64,000 bases of DNA from Protaetiibacter sp. (GTDB taxonomy: Bacteria > Actinomycetota > Actinomycetes > Actinomycetales > Microbacteriaceae). Positions 1 through 8,007 of this stretch are shown here, one piece after another. The stretch lies in contig JASLGG010000051.1 in assembly GCA_030150265.1 (NCBI GenBank), forward strand, positions 108,162-172,161, in the 5' to 3' direction. Made by a program: the position numbers and the translations under genes. Under the pieces are notes generated by a model. It saw only the letters and a list, made by a program, of their open reading frames with translations. It was not told the origin of the DNA and made no database searches. Position 1 is the first letter of the stretch, and every line of letters begins with the position of its first letter.

Positions 1-381
1 GTCGGCCTCCTGCTGCTGATCTTCGTGAAGCTCCCGAGAGGCTCCGTCGCGAACGACTCCTTCGAGCACCTGAGCGGCTGGAACGCGAACGTGCTCCGCG
101 GCCTCACCCTCGTGCTGTTCGTGGGCGTCGGCGCCGCGATCTTCTCGGTCACGGGTGCGGGCTACATCCCGGGGGGCATGCTCATCGCCGCCGCCGCGTT
201 CCTCGTCGCGGCCGGCGCCGCGATCCCGGCGCTGCGCGGACTCGGCGAGCTGCGCAGCTCGGGCGAGGGCGGCGCGAGCGTGGGACGCGCGACCGTCGTG
301 ATCGCGGGGCTCGCGCTCGTCGGCCTCGTGCTCGCGGTACTGACGCACCTGGGCGTCCTGCCCGCGATCACGCTCGGATAA
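1..381 (+). CDS. C-terminal part of a membrane protein, cut by window edge
   Basis: The reading frame is open from the first base and ends with TAA at 379-381, so only the last 126 residues are visible and the true start lies outside the window. The visible part is strongly hydrophobic: the end of one membrane segment at residues 1-9, then likely segments near residues 34-52, 57-76 and 98-118, with a short polar loop (around GELRSSGEGG) between the last two. No catalytic motif or recognisable family signature is visible. It reads toward the MarR-like gene but is separated from it by 77 bp. Confidence 0.7.
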   Translation, partial: VGLLLLIFVKLPRGSVANDSFEHLSGWNANVLRGLTLVLFVGVGAAIFSVTGAGYIPGGMLIAAAAFLVAAGAAIPALRGLGELRSSGEGGASVGRATVVIAGLALVGLVLAVLTHLGVLPAITLG

Positions 382-446
382 CCGCGCACAGCCCCGCCGG
401 GAGGGCCGGCCCGCACGCGGGGGTCGATTCGCGGCGGGTCGCGGAC

Positions 447-452
447 TAGCGT
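447..452 (+). promoter_or_regulatory. -10 element of a probable leaderless promoter
   Basis: TAGCGT fits the actinobacterial -10 pattern TANNNT and stands exactly 6 nt before the ATG at 459. Transcription would start at or next to the start codon, so the mRNA would have no leader; no Shine-Dalgarno sequence is present. Confidence 0.5.
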
Positions 453-458
453 GAGGGC

Positions 459-872
459 ATGTCGACGCGGACACTCGCCTACTGGCTCGCGCTCGTCGAC
501 CGCCTCGTGGAGCGCGGCTTCGCCGGGGCGCTCGAGGAGCACGGCATCACCCGCATGCAGTGGCGCATCCTGACGGCCCTCTCCGAGGGACCAGCCACCG
601 CGGAGCAGCTCGACGCGTCCCTCGCCGACCTGCCCGCCTACGAGGACGACGCGACGGCCGCCGAGCAGCTCGGCGAGCTCGTCGAGAGCGGATGGGTCGA
701 AGCGGCCGACGCGTACCGGCTCACCGAGCGCGGCATCGCGGCATCCGGGCACATCCTGGATGCCGTCGCCGAGCTGCGGGCGCGGCTGCTCGACGGCGTC
801 TCGGCCGACGAGGAGCAGGCGATCGTCGCCCTGCTCGAGCGCATGGCGCGCAACCTCGGCTGGGAGGGATGA
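459..872 (+). CDS. MarR-like winged-helix transcriptional regulator
   Basis: A 137-residue protein of the size and layout of MarR-family dimeric regulators: an N-terminal helix, a central winged helix-turn-helix (about residues 25-95, with the typical phrase MQWRILTAL near residue 30 followed by a wing ending in YRLTERGIA), and a C-terminal dimerisation helix. MarR proteins usually sense small molecules and repress neighbouring genes. The next gene (idi) runs in the same direction 65 bp downstream, but no operator was recognised. Ligand and targets are unknown. Confidence 0.7.
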   Translation: MSTRTLAYWLALVDRLVERGFAGALEEHGITRMQWRILTALSEGPATAEQLDASLADLPAYEDDATAAEQLGELVESGWVEAADAYRLTERGIAASGHILDAVAELRARLLDGVSADEEQAIVALLERMARNLGWEG

Positions 873-895
873 GCGCGCTCCGGCGGCGATGTGGC

Positions 896-901
896 TAGTC
901 T
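896..901 (+). promoter_or_regulatory. Possible -10 element for idi
   Basis: TAGTCT fits TANNNT. It would place the transcription start near 908, giving a short leader with an AGG at 927-929 eight bases before the ATG at 938. Confidence 0.35.
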
Positions 902-937
902 GAGGGCACCCGCGCCTCTCTCAGACAGGTGACCCGC

Positions 938-1480
938 ATGCCCCCCACCTCGACGCCCGACGGAACCGAGCTCGTGCTGCTGCTCGACGACGACGGCAAG
1001 CCCGTGGGCACGGCCCCCAAGGCGACGGTGCACACGACCGACACCCCCCTGCACTTCGCGTTCTCGTGCCACGTCTTCAACTCCGCGGGACGGATGCTGG
1101 TGACCCGCCGCGCACTCGACAAGGACACCTTCGCCGGCGTCTGGAGCAACGGCTTCTGCGGGCACCCCGCGCCCGGCGAGACCGCGCTCGACGCCGTGCA
1201 GCGCCGCGCCGAGGCGGAGCTCGGCATCCCGGTGCGCGACATCGAGATCGTGCTCCCGCACTTCCGCTATCGCGCCGCCGACGCGAACGGGATCGTCGAG
1301 AACGAGATCTGCCCCGTCTTCCGAGCGACCGTCGACGGCGATCCGCGCCCGGCCGCGTCGGAGATCGCCGAATGGGCGTGGGCCGACCCGACGTCGGTGC
1401 GGATGGCGGTCGCCGCCGCGCCGTTCGCCTTCAGCCCGTGGTTCTCGCTCCAGCTCGCGGCGTGGCCCGCGGGCCGCTGA
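938..1480 (+). CDS. idi: Isopentenyl-diphosphate delta-isomerase, type I
   Basis: Interconverts isopentenyl and dimethylallyl diphosphate in isoprenoid synthesis, in the cytoplasm. The protein is 180 residues from ATG 938, normal for bacterial type I enzymes of the Nudix fold. The catalytic cysteine lies in the motif SNGFCGHP (Cys74), and the metal-binding and catalytic glutamates are seen in ENEICPVF. The start at 938 is preferred over the in-frame GTG at 929 because AGG sits eight bases upstream of 938. The gene converges on dcd with only 6 bp between them. Confidence 0.93.
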   Translation: MPPTSTPDGTELVLLLDDDGKPVGTAPKATVHTTDTPLHFAFSCHVFNSAGRMLVTRRALDKDTFAGVWSNGFCGHPAPGETALDAVQRRAEAELGIPVRDIEIVLPHFRYRAADANGIVENEICPVFRATVDGDPRPAASEIAEWAWADPTSVRMAVAAAPFAFSPWFSLQLAAWPAGR

Positions 1481-1486
1481 CGGCGA

Positions 1487-2092
1487 TCAGGCGCCCGGCG
1501 CTCCCGCATCCGTCACCGTGACGTCGGTGCGGTGGAACCCCTGCCACGAGCGCGACGCCGTCGGCCCGCGCTGCCCCTGGTAGCGGTTCGCGTACGCGCC
1601 CGAGCCGTAGGCGTTCACGACGGGCGAGCTCGTGCGGATGAAGCACAGCTGCCCGATCTTCATGCCCGGCCACAGCTTGATCGGCAGCGTCGCGACGTTC
1701 GAGAGCTCGAGCGTCACGTGACCGGAGAAGCCGGGGTCGACGAAGCCCGCCGTGGAGTGGGTGAGCAGGCCGAGGCGCCCGAGCGAGCTCTTGCCCTCGA
1801 GGCGCGCGGCCACGTCGTCGGGCAGGGTGACGAGCTCGTAGGTGGAACCCAGCACGAACTCGCCGGGGTGCAGGATGAACGCCTCGCCCGGCTTCGTCTC
1901 GACGAGGCGGGTGAGCTCGGGCTGCTCCTCGGCCGGGTCGATGAAGGGGTACTTGTGGTTGTCGAACAGCCGGAAGTAGCGGTCGAGGCGCACGTCGATG
2001 CTCGACGGCTGGATCATCTCGCGGTCGAGGGGCTCGAGCCCGATGCGTCCGGCGTCGAGTTCGGCGGCGATATCGCGGTCGCTCAGCAGCAT
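1487..2092 (-). CDS. dcd: dCTP deaminase, probably bifunctional (dUMP-forming)
   Basis: A 201-residue trimeric dUTPase-fold enzyme that deaminates dCTP; many actinobacterial members also hydrolyse the dUTP formed, giving dUMP for thymidylate synthesis. The family motifs are clear: MLLSDRDI at the N-terminus, the nucleotide-binding GKSSLGRLGL, the substrate loop HSTAGFVDPGF, and a C-terminal QGQRGPTASRSW segment that closes over the phosphates. A TANNNT element 7 nt upstream of the ATG suggests a leaderless mRNA. Whether this copy is mono- or bifunctional cannot be read from sequence alone. Confidence 0.93.
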   Translation of the reverse strand: MLLSDRDIAAELDAGRIGLEPLDREMIQPSSIDVRLDRYFRLFDNHKYPFIDPAEEQPELTRLVETKPGEAFILHPGEFVLGSTYELVTLPDDVAARLEGKSSLGRLGLLTHSTAGFVDPGFSGHVTLELSNVATLPIKLWPGMKIGQLCFIRTSSPVVNAYGSGAYANRYQGQRGPTASRSWQGFHRTDVTVTDAGAPGA

Positions 2093-2099
2093 GCGCCCG

Positions 2100-2105
2100 A
2101 GACTA
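2100..2105 (-). promoter_or_regulatory. -10 element of a probable leaderless promoter for dcd
   Basis: On the minus strand the hexamer reads TAGTCT and is followed after 7 nt by the dcd ATG. There is no Shine-Dalgarno sequence. Confidence 0.45.
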
Positions 2106-2138
2106 CCGGCTGGTCACGAGGCGACCCCGCATCCCGGC

Positions 2139-2738
2139 CTACCCGGCGAGGTTCGCGCGCATCTCCTGGTACGAGCCGCTCTTGAGAACGTCGCCGGTGA
2201 CGTCGTCGACGAACTCCACCGTGACGTCGGCGTCCGCTGCGGCGACACCGACGAACTGCTGGTAGAGCGCGCCCTGCACATAGAACCCGACGGCGAGCAG
2301 CGCCTCGAACGGCGTGAAGCGCTGCGCGTCGACCGAGACGCGGAAGCTCGTCATCGCCTCGTCGAACTCGACGCCCGTCACGGAGTTGGTCGCATCGGCG
2401 GCCAGCTCATCGGCGGCATCGCGCGCAGAGGATCGCATCTGGGCGAGCATGTCGTCGCGCTGCGCCTTGGTCATCGTGTAGGTGACGGTGTCCCCGTCGA
2501 CTCGCGCGGAGAACCCCTTCTCCTCTGCGGCCGACACGATCTCGTCGTCGCTCATGGTGCCTTGCGCGTCAAGAAGCGACCGCGCGATGGTCACGTCGAC
2601 GGTGACGAGTCCTTCGTCGACCTCGATCGTCGGCGGGGTTGCGGAACCGTCCGCCGGTCCGGGCACCGCCGAGCAGCCGACGAGGGAGAGCGCGGTGAGG
2701 ACGGTGACGGCTGCGGCCGCGCGAACAGACGTGTGCAT
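2139..2738 (-). CDS. Secreted lipoprotein of unknown function
   Basis: A 199-residue protein with a classic lipoprotein signal: hydrophobic residues 7-21 followed by the lipobox LVGC with Cys22, so the mature protein should be anchored to the outer face of the membrane. The remainder is soluble, acidic and has no cysteines beyond the lipobox. No domain was recognised. It lies between dcd and a glycerate kinase on the same strand, with about 100 bp before it, and probably forms its own transcription unit. Confidence 0.7.
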   Translation of the reverse strand: MHTSVRAAAAVTVLTALSLVGCSAVPGPADGSATPPTIEVDEGLVTVDVTIARSLLDAQGTMSDDEIVSAAEEKGFSARVDGDTVTYTMTKAQRDDMLAQMRSSARDAADELAADATNSVTGVEFDEAMTSFRVSVDAQRFTPFEALLAVGFYVQGALYQQFVGVAAADADVTVEFVDDVTGDVLKSGSYQEMRANLAG

Positions 2739-2839
2739 GGGAATCCTCGACGGTGGTGGGTACGAGCACGGCCGCCGACCCGCGACGAACCTTTGGGGGC
2801 CACGTTAGCGGGCCGCCGGTGCTGGACGGAGGCCCGGGC

Positions 2840-3949
2840 TCAGGATGCCGCGAACGCCTCGGCGAGCCGACGGCCCGCGGCACGGAGCCAGCGCGCCGGC
2901 TCGGCCATGGCGGCCTCCGGCGAGCCCGCGAGCTCGACGAGCGACACGGCGTCGGCGAACACGGTGCGGTCGGCGTCCGGGGTGATGCGTCCCGCCGCGA
3001 GCAGCGCGGGCACCCCGTGGGCGGCCGCCGCTGTCGCGACGTGCCCCGGCACCTTGCCCCTCGCGGACTGGCCGTCGTAGGAGCCCTCCCCCGTCACGAC
3101 CGCGGATGCCGTGGCGAGCGCCGCGTCGAGCCCGATGAGCGCGGCCACCTCGGCAGCGCCCGCGCTGAGCCGTGCGCCGAGGGCGAGCAGGGCGAAGCCG
3201 ACGCCTCCCGCGGCGCCCGCGCCCGGCGTCTCGGGGTCCACCCCCGGGAACCGGCCGGCGAAGGCGCGCAACGCGGCGTTGGCACGCGCGATGCCCGCCG
3301 CGTCGAGCCCCTTCTGCGGCCCGAAGACGTGCGCGGCGCCGCTCGGACCTGCGAGCGGGCTCGTGACATCGGTCACCACGAGGGTCGGGGGCAGGGCGCT
3401 CAGGCCGACGAGGTCGAGGGCCGCGAGCGCCTCCAGCCCGCGGAGGCCTCCGTCGACGGCCGCCCCCCGCGCATCCGTCGCCCGCGCGCCGAGCGCGAGG
3501 AGCATGCCGAGACCCGCGTCGGTCGACGCGCTCGACCCGATGCCGAGCACGAGCCGCGACACCCCGTGGTCGAGCGCCGCGGCGATCGCCTGCCCGAAGC
3601 CGGCGGTGTGCGCGTCATCCGGCCGCAGGGCGTCGAGCAGCTCGATGCCGGAGGTGGAGGCGAGCTCGACGACGCCGGCCCCGCCTGGCGTCTCGGCGTC
3701 CGGCGGGAGCAGCAGCCACGCGGCCTCCACCGACCGGTCGTCGGGCCCGCGCACGGTCACCGGCATCCGCGTCGCCCCGGGGACCGTCGCGAAGGCGGCG
3801 ACCGTGCCCTCGCCGCCGTCCGCCATCGGCCGCAGCACGGCCTCGTCGGCGGGCCGCACCGAGAGCCACCCCTCGGCGAGGGCGCGTGCCGCGGACGCCG
3901 CGTCGAGCGTTCCCTTGAAGCCGTCGGGGGCGAAGACGACGCGGGGCAT
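2840..3949 (-). CDS. Glycerate kinase (GlxK/GarK family)
   Basis: Phosphorylates D-glycerate (to 2- or 3-phosphoglycerate depending on subclass) and feeds glyoxylate or glycerate breakdown into glycolysis. The 369-residue length and the motifs are those of the family: APDGFKGTL at residues 7-15, MADGGEGT near residue 42, and the glycine-rich GIGSSASTDAG and GEGSYDGQS segments. It starts at ATG 3949 with a TANNNT element 7 nt upstream and no Shine-Dalgarno, consistent with a leaderless mRNA. No other glycerate or glyoxylate gene is adjacent. Confidence 0.9.
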   Translation of the reverse strand: MPRVVFAPDGFKGTLDAASAARALAEGWLSVRPADEAVLRPMADGGEGTVAAFATVPGATRMPVTVRGPDDRSVEAAWLLLPPDAETPGGAGVVELASTSGIELLDALRPDDAHTAGFGQAIAAALDHGVSRLVLGIGSSASTDAGLGMLLALGARATDARGAAVDGGLRGLEALAALDLVGLSALPPTLVVTDVTSPLAGPSGAAHVFGPQKGLDAAGIARANAALRAFAGRFPGVDPETPGAGAAGGVGFALLALGARLSAGAAEVAALIGLDAALATASAVVTGEGSYDGQSARGKVPGHVATAAAAHGVPALLAAGRITPDADRTVFADAVSLVELAGSPEAAMAEPARWLRAAGRRLAEAFAAS

Positions 3950-3956
3950 GGCGGCA

Positions 3957-3962
3957 AGCCTA
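3957..3962 (-). promoter_or_regulatory. -10 element of a probable leaderless promoter for glycerate kinase
   Basis: The minus strand reads TAGGCT, then 7 nt, then the ATG. The same hexamer with a 6 or 7 nt spacer recurs before other genes of this window (14897 and 23155). Confidence 0.5.
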
Positions 3963-3999
3963 CGAGGCGACGGATGCCATGACGCGTCATGATCGAGGC

Positions 4000-4557
4000 A
4001 TGCCCTGGCCCGTCACCGCATCGCGCACCGCCTACGCCAACCGCTGGATCCGCGTCGACCACGAGGACGTGGTGCGGCCCGACGGCGAGCCCGGCGAGTA
4101 CGGCGTCGTCACGCTCGTCAACGACGCGGTCTTCGTGGTCGCGGTGACGGATGCGGGCGAGCTCCTGCTCGTCGACGTCGACCGCCACACGGTGGGCCGC
4201 TCGCTCGAGGTGCCCGCGGGCGGCACGGACGGCGAGGACCCGCTCCTCGCGGCGCAACGGGAGCTGCTCGAGGAGACCGGCCACGCGGCGCGCGAGTGGG
4301 TGCGGCTCGGCGGGGTCGACGCCCTCAACGGCGTGTGCCGGGCGCACGAGCACGTGTTCCTGGCGCGCGGCGCCCATCCGGTCGACGACGCGGAGGAGGG
4401 CCAGCACGAGGAGGGCATCGCCGGCGTGTCGCGGCTGCCGATCGCCGAGGTGCTCGAGCTCGCGCGCACGGGCGGGATCCGCGACGGCGAGACGCTCTCC
4501 GCCCTGCTGCTCGCGCTGCTCGCGCTCGGGAGGGTGGACGGCTCGGCGCTCGTATAG
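4000..4557 (+). CDS. Nudix hydrolase, ADP-ribose pyrophosphatase-like
   Basis: A 185-residue Nudix protein. The catalytic helix is clear (QRELLEETGH, the REUxEExGU core), preceded by VPAGG, as in the ADP-ribose and nucleoside-diphosphate-sugar hydrolases (NudF type). One residue is missing between the leading glycine and the first glutamate of the standard Nudix box, a small deviation. I chose ATG 4000, where a CATGAT hexamer stands 6 nt upstream (weak leaderless signal) and conserved sequence begins; earlier in-frame codons at 3979 are possible. The substrate is not determined by the motif. Confidence 0.8.
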   Translation: MPWPVTASRTAYANRWIRVDHEDVVRPDGEPGEYGVVTLVNDAVFVVAVTDAGELLLVDVDRHTVGRSLEVPAGGTDGEDPLLAAQRELLEETGHAAREWVRLGGVDALNGVCRAHEHVFLARGAHPVDDAEEGQHEEGIAGVSRLPIAEVLELARTGGIRDGETLSALLLALLALGRVDGSALV

Positions 4558-4587
4558 GCTCTACCGGTGTAGCCGTCCGACGGCTTC

Positions 4588-4658
4588 GGGGCTGTAGTTC
4601 AATGGCAGAACTTCTGCTTCCCAAGCAGACAGCGCGGGTTCGATTCCCGTCAGCCCCT
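4588..4658 (+). tRNA. tRNA-Gly with anticodon CCC
   Basis: A full cloverleaf of 71 nt can be folded. The acceptor arms are GGGGCTG (4588-4594) and CAGCCCC (4651-4657) with discriminator T at 4658. The anticodon arm is TCTGC / GCAGA around the loop TTCCCAA, giving anticodon CCC for the glycine codon GGG. The T arm has the usual GGTTCGATTCC core. CCA is not encoded, so the CCA-adding enzyme at 41695-43116 is needed to mature it. Confidence 0.95.
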
Positions 4659-5525
4659 CTTCAGCTCCACCGTCGTGCGCATCCGCAGCTCGAGCCCGCC
4701 CGCCACGACCTCCGTCGCGAGCGCGACCGTGATCGCCGCGACCTCGGCGAGACCGCCGAGGTGGGTGCCGCCGCACGGGATGCGCGCCTCGCCCTCGGGC
4801 AGCACGCACACCCAGCTGCGGCGGGCCGAGAGAGCGTCGTCGTCGCGCTCGATGCGCACGGTGGCGCCGGAGGCGACCCACGCCGCGAGCAGGGCGTTCG
4901 CGCGGGCGGCCACGGCATCCGGGTCGTCGAGCGCGGCCGGGTCGAAGCCGGCCTTCCGCAGCGACTTGCCGATGCGGTAGACGTCGACGGATGCGTGGGG
5001 CTCGATGCGCGAGGACTGGATCGCCGCCGCGTCGAAGCCGGGATTGCCGAGGGCGTCGGGCCGCACGGGCTTCGACCAGGCCCCCGCGAGCGCCGCGTCG
5101 AGCGCGAGCGAGGCGAGGTGGCACGCGGTGTGACCCGCCGAGAGCGCGTGGCGGTGCTCCGCGTCGACCTCGACCTGCACCTCGTCGCCGACGCTCGGCG
5201 GCTCGCCCTCGACCACATGCCCGACCACGAAGGTCCAGCCGGGGGTGCCGCCCCGCACCGGCAGCGCCGGCCCGAGCAGCAGCTCGCCCTCGTGGATGCC
5301 GCCGGTCACGGCGTCGACGATCGGCTGCTCGCCACGGGGGCCGCGCATCCGTCCGCGGTCGGCGGGCTGGTCGGGCCACGCCGTGTCGACCGGATGGAAG
5401 GCGGTGCGGTCGAGCAGCACCGCCGAGCGGCCGTCGGCGAGCGTCTCGACGTGCAGCACCGTGCCGCGCGAGCCGGTCGCCCCGTCCGGGTAGCTGACTC
5501 GGGTGTCGCACGTCGGCAGGCTCAT
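4650..5525 (-). CDS. AlaX-type alanyl-tRNA editing protein
   Basis: A stand-alone homologue of the alanyl-tRNA synthetase editing domain; such proteins hydrolyse Ser- or Gly-mischarged tRNA-Ala. The zinc ligands are visible as HxxxH in AGHTACHL and as the C-terminal CGGTH motif. From ATG 5525 it is 291 residues; an in-frame GTG at 5531 is possible, but TAGGGT at 5532-5537 puts the transcription start at the ATG. The last 9 bp of the gene overlap the 3' end of tRNA-Gly on the other strand. Confidence 0.85.
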   Translation of the reverse strand: MSLPTCDTRVSYPDGATGSRGTVLHVETLADGRSAVLLDRTAFHPVDTAWPDQPADRGRMRGPRGEQPIVDAVTGGIHEGELLLGPALPVRGGTPGWTFVVGHVVEGEPPSVGDEVQVEVDAEHRHALSAGHTACHLASLALDAALAGAWSKPVRPDALGNPGFDAAAIQSSRIEPHASVDVYRIGKSLRKAGFDPAALDDPDAVAARANALLAAWVASGATVRIERDDDALSARRSWVCVLPEGEARIPCGGTHLGGLAEVAAITVALATEVVAGGLELRMRTTVELKRG

Positions 5526-5531
5526 CCTCAC

Positions 5532-5537
5532 ACCCTA
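5532..5537 (-). promoter_or_regulatory. -10 element that decides the AlaX start
   Basis: The minus strand reads TAGGGT, then GTGAGG, then ATG. A start at the GTG (5531) would leave no room for the transcription start, so the ATG at 5525 is favoured. Confidence 0.45.
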
Positions 5538-5545
5538 CGGGCGCG

Positions 5546-7264
5546 TCAGGGCACCGGGGTCGGCGGGGTGGCGGTGTCGTCGGCATCCACCCCGAACAGG
5601 CCCTCGCCGTACTTCGTGAGCACCTCGTAGGCGTCGCCGTAGGTGTGCGGGTCGAGGTGCTCCGGGTTGCCGTACTTCGCCAGCAGCAGCCCGAGCAGAC
5701 CGCGGGCAGGCGGGCTGAGCGGCTTGTCGCGGTGGGCGTTGCCCGGATGCGGCGCGTCCTCCTGCGGGTTCGGAGGCAGATACTGCGGGGTCGTCGTGGG
5801 CCAGGTCGCCGGCACGCGGGGCATGGTGAGGTTCACGGCGTTGAAGATCGGGGTGGCCTCCTCGTCGCGACGGCTGAGCGGCGGGAGGCCGTGCAGCCGG
5901 CTGAGCGTCGCGATGACGGAGCCGTGGTGCATCTCGTCGTGCACGATCGTGCCCGCGGCGGTCCAGGCCGACACGGCGATCGCGGGCACGCGGCATCCGA
6001 GGCGCTCGAAGTCGAAGCCCATCTCGCCCTCGCCGCTGTCGTCGGGCGGCAGCGCGCGCGGCGGGGGCACGTGGTCGTAGATGCCGCCGTGCTCGTCGAA
6101 GGTGATGAGCAGCATCGTGTTGAGGGCGTTCGAGCCGTGCGTGGACGAGCTGGCGCGGATCGCGGTGTAGATCTCGTGCACGAGCAGCTCGCCCGCGCGC
6201 ACGTCGGAGACGGCGCTGTCGAACACGTCCATGCCGTCGACGTCGCTCTCGCGCAGCTCCCCGAACGGTGGGTGGAAGTCGTTGTGGTTGTACGTCATCC
6301 GCGGCTCGATGAAGGAGTAGGCGGGGAGCTTCCCAGTCTCGACGTCGGTGTAGAACTGCGCCATCGTCGCGAAGTGGCCGGTGCGCCAGAACCGCTCGAG
6401 CGCGGGCGCGTGCAGCACGCCGGTGAGCGACACCAGCTGCAGGGGGTCGAAGTAGATGCGCCAGTCGACGCCCGCATCCTCGAGCCGGTTGAACACCGTG
6501 GGCGTCTCGGCCGCGTCGAGCCACTTGCGGTAGCCGCCGCCCGCCATGTTGGTGACGAAGCCGTGCGAGGTCGAGGCGTGGAAGAACGAGCGGTTGCAGA
6601 AGGTCTGGCTCGGCACGGCCGCGAACCAGTGGTCGTAGACGGCGAACTCGCGCGCCAACGTCGAGAGCACCGGCAGCATCGCGGGCGTGAAGGCGCCCAT
6701 CACCCGGCCGAGCTCCTCGGTGGTGGGTGCGCGCGAGGCGCCCTTCACCTCGGTCCAGTTGATCGCGTAGTCGGTGACGAAGCCGTCCATCGTGGGGTGG
6801 GTGTCGTCCTCGGGGGCGTTGTGCGGGGGGCGCACCACCCCGAACAGCTGGGTGTTGACGTGCGGGTACGGCTCGCCCGGGTCGGGGTTCGGCGAGTTCA
6901 TGATCTCGTCGGTCGTGCCGGTGTACGGATGCGCCGGGATGCGCGTGCCGTCGGGCGCCGTGTTGGCGTGGTCGCCGAAGGCGAGGCCCTCGAACGCCTG
7001 GCCCTCGGGCAGGTTCCGATCGTCGTAGAGGTAGCCGAGCAGGTTGTCGAAGGAGCGGTTCTCGCCCATCACGACGACGAGGTGGGCGAAGCCGGGCACC
7101 TGCTCGCGATCGGGCGGCGGGGCCGCATCCTTCGCGCCCCAGGCGTGACCGGCCACGAGGCCGCCCGCGCCGCCGACCACCACGCCCGCCGCAGCCGCCC
7201 CGCCGGCGCGCAGGAAGTCGCGCCGGCTGGTTCCCGTGCTCGGGGGAGGATCGCCCTCGTCCAT
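5546..7264 (-). CDS. Tat-exported phosphoesterase (phospholipase C / acid phosphatase family)
   Basis: A 572-residue protein with a twin-arginine signal, SRRDFLR (Arg14-Arg15), and an alanine/glycine-rich hydrophobic stretch, so it should fold in the cytoplasm and be exported. The mature part belongs to the phosphoesterase family that includes bacterial phospholipases C and acid phosphatases: MGENRSFDN near residue 70, later the metal-binding FDEHGGIYDHVPPP and SAWTAAGTIVHDEMHHGS segments. The substrate (phospholipid or phosphomonoester) is not defined by these motifs. It lies divergent to the heme-handling genes. The region between the two starts is 45 bp. Confidence 0.85.
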   Translation of the reverse strand: MDEGDPPPSTGTSRRDFLRAGGAAAAGVVVGGAGGLVAGHAWGAKDAAPPPDREQVPGFAHLVVVMGENRSFDNLLGYLYDDRNLPEGQAFEGLAFGDHANTAPDGTRIPAHPYTGTTDEIMNSPNPDPGEPYPHVNTQLFGVVRPPHNAPEDDTHPTMDGFVTDYAINWTEVKGASRAPTTEELGRVMGAFTPAMLPVLSTLAREFAVYDHWFAAVPSQTFCNRSFFHASTSHGFVTNMAGGGYRKWLDAAETPTVFNRLEDAGVDWRIYFDPLQLVSLTGVLHAPALERFWRTGHFATMAQFYTDVETGKLPAYSFIEPRMTYNHNDFHPPFGELRESDVDGMDVFDSAVSDVRAGELLVHEIYTAIRASSSTHGSNALNTMLLITFDEHGGIYDHVPPPRALPPDDSGEGEMGFDFERLGCRVPAIAVSAWTAAGTIVHDEMHHGSVIATLSRLHGLPPLSRRDEEATPIFNAVNLTMPRVPATWPTTTPQYLPPNPQEDAPHPGNAHRDKPLSPPARGLLGLLLAKYGNPEHLDPHTYGDAYEVLTKYGEGLFGVDADDTATPPTPVP

Positions 7265-7309
7265 GTGCCCATCTCAGCAGACGTTGCGCCCACCTGGCAG
7301 CATGGAGTC

Positions 7310-7699
7310 ATGCCGGAGATCCCCGACACCCTGCGCCCGCTGCTCGAGGCGCCGACGATCGCCCACCTCGCCACCGTCCGTCCGGACGGCACTCCCCAGT
7401 CGAACCCCATGTGGTTCCAGTTCGACGGGCAACACGTGCGGTTCACCCACACGACCCGCCGCGGCAAGTTCCGCAACCTCCAGGCGAACCCCGGCATGGC
7501 GTTCTCGATCGTCGATCCGGAGAACCCCTACCGCTACATCGAGGTGCGCGGCGGGCTCGAGGAGGTCGTGCCGGACCCCACGGGCGCCTTCTACGTCGAG
7601 CTCGGCCGCCGCTACGGCGACCCCGACACCCCCACGCCGCCCGACGCGGCGGATCGCGTCATCCTCGTGATGCGCGTCGACAAGGTGCTGGGGCGCTGA
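7310..7699 (+). CDS. PPOX-class split-barrel flavin/F420-binding protein
   Basis: A 129-residue single-domain split beta-barrel protein of the pyridoxamine-phosphate-oxidase-like class; the phrases IAHLATVRPDGTPQSNPMW and TTRRGKFRNL are typical of the F420-dependent PPOX subgroup. It begins at ATG 7310, inside a much longer open frame whose upstream part is antisense to the phosphoesterase. The stop at 7697-7699 is followed one base later by the ATG of the DUF2470 gene, so the two are co-translated. With the heme oxygenase downstream this suggests a role in heme handling; F420 versus FMN use is not decided. Confidence 0.8.
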   Translation: MPEIPDTLRPLLEAPTIAHLATVRPDGTPQSNPMWFQFDGQHVRFTHTTRRGKFRNLQANPGMAFSIVDPENPYRYIEVRGGLEEVVPDPTGAFYVELGRRYGDPDTPTPPDAADRVILVMRVDKVLGR

Positions 7700-7700
7700 C

Positions 7701-7997
7701 ATGACCGTGTTCTCCCCCGAGGTCGTGGCGGCCGTGCTGCACCACATGAACGACGACCACGTCGACGACAACGTGCTCATCGTGCGCGCCTTCGCCGACC
7801 GCGACCCCGAGAGCGCCGTCATGGCCGACCTCGACCACCGCGGCGGCACCTGGCGTTACAGCATCGGCGGCGAGGAGTCCGAGCTGCACATCCCCTGGTC
7901 GCGCGAGCTGAGCGAGCGCCCGGAGATCCGGCGCGAGGTCGTCATGCTGTACCGCGCGGCGTGCGAGAAGCTCGGCATCGAGCCGCGCCAGCACTGA
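7701..7997 (+). CDS. DUF2470 domain protein
   Basis: A 98-residue protein consisting of one DUF2470 domain, recognisable by HHMNDDHVDDN near the N-terminus and the later IPWSRELSERPEIRREVVML. In HugZ-type heme-degrading proteins this domain is fused to the C-terminus of a split-barrel domain; here it is a separate gene directly after a split-barrel gene. The histidine-rich HHMNDDH segment could take part in heme contact, by analogy with HugZ. The gene is followed by a small membrane protein and then heme oxygenase. Confidence 0.75.
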   Translation: MTVFSPEVVAAVLHHMNDDHVDDNVLIVRAFADRDPESAVMADLDHRGGTWRYSIGGEESELHIPWSRELSERPEIRREVVMLYRAACEKLGIEPRQH

Positions 7998-8007
7998 GCG
8001 GCGGCGG

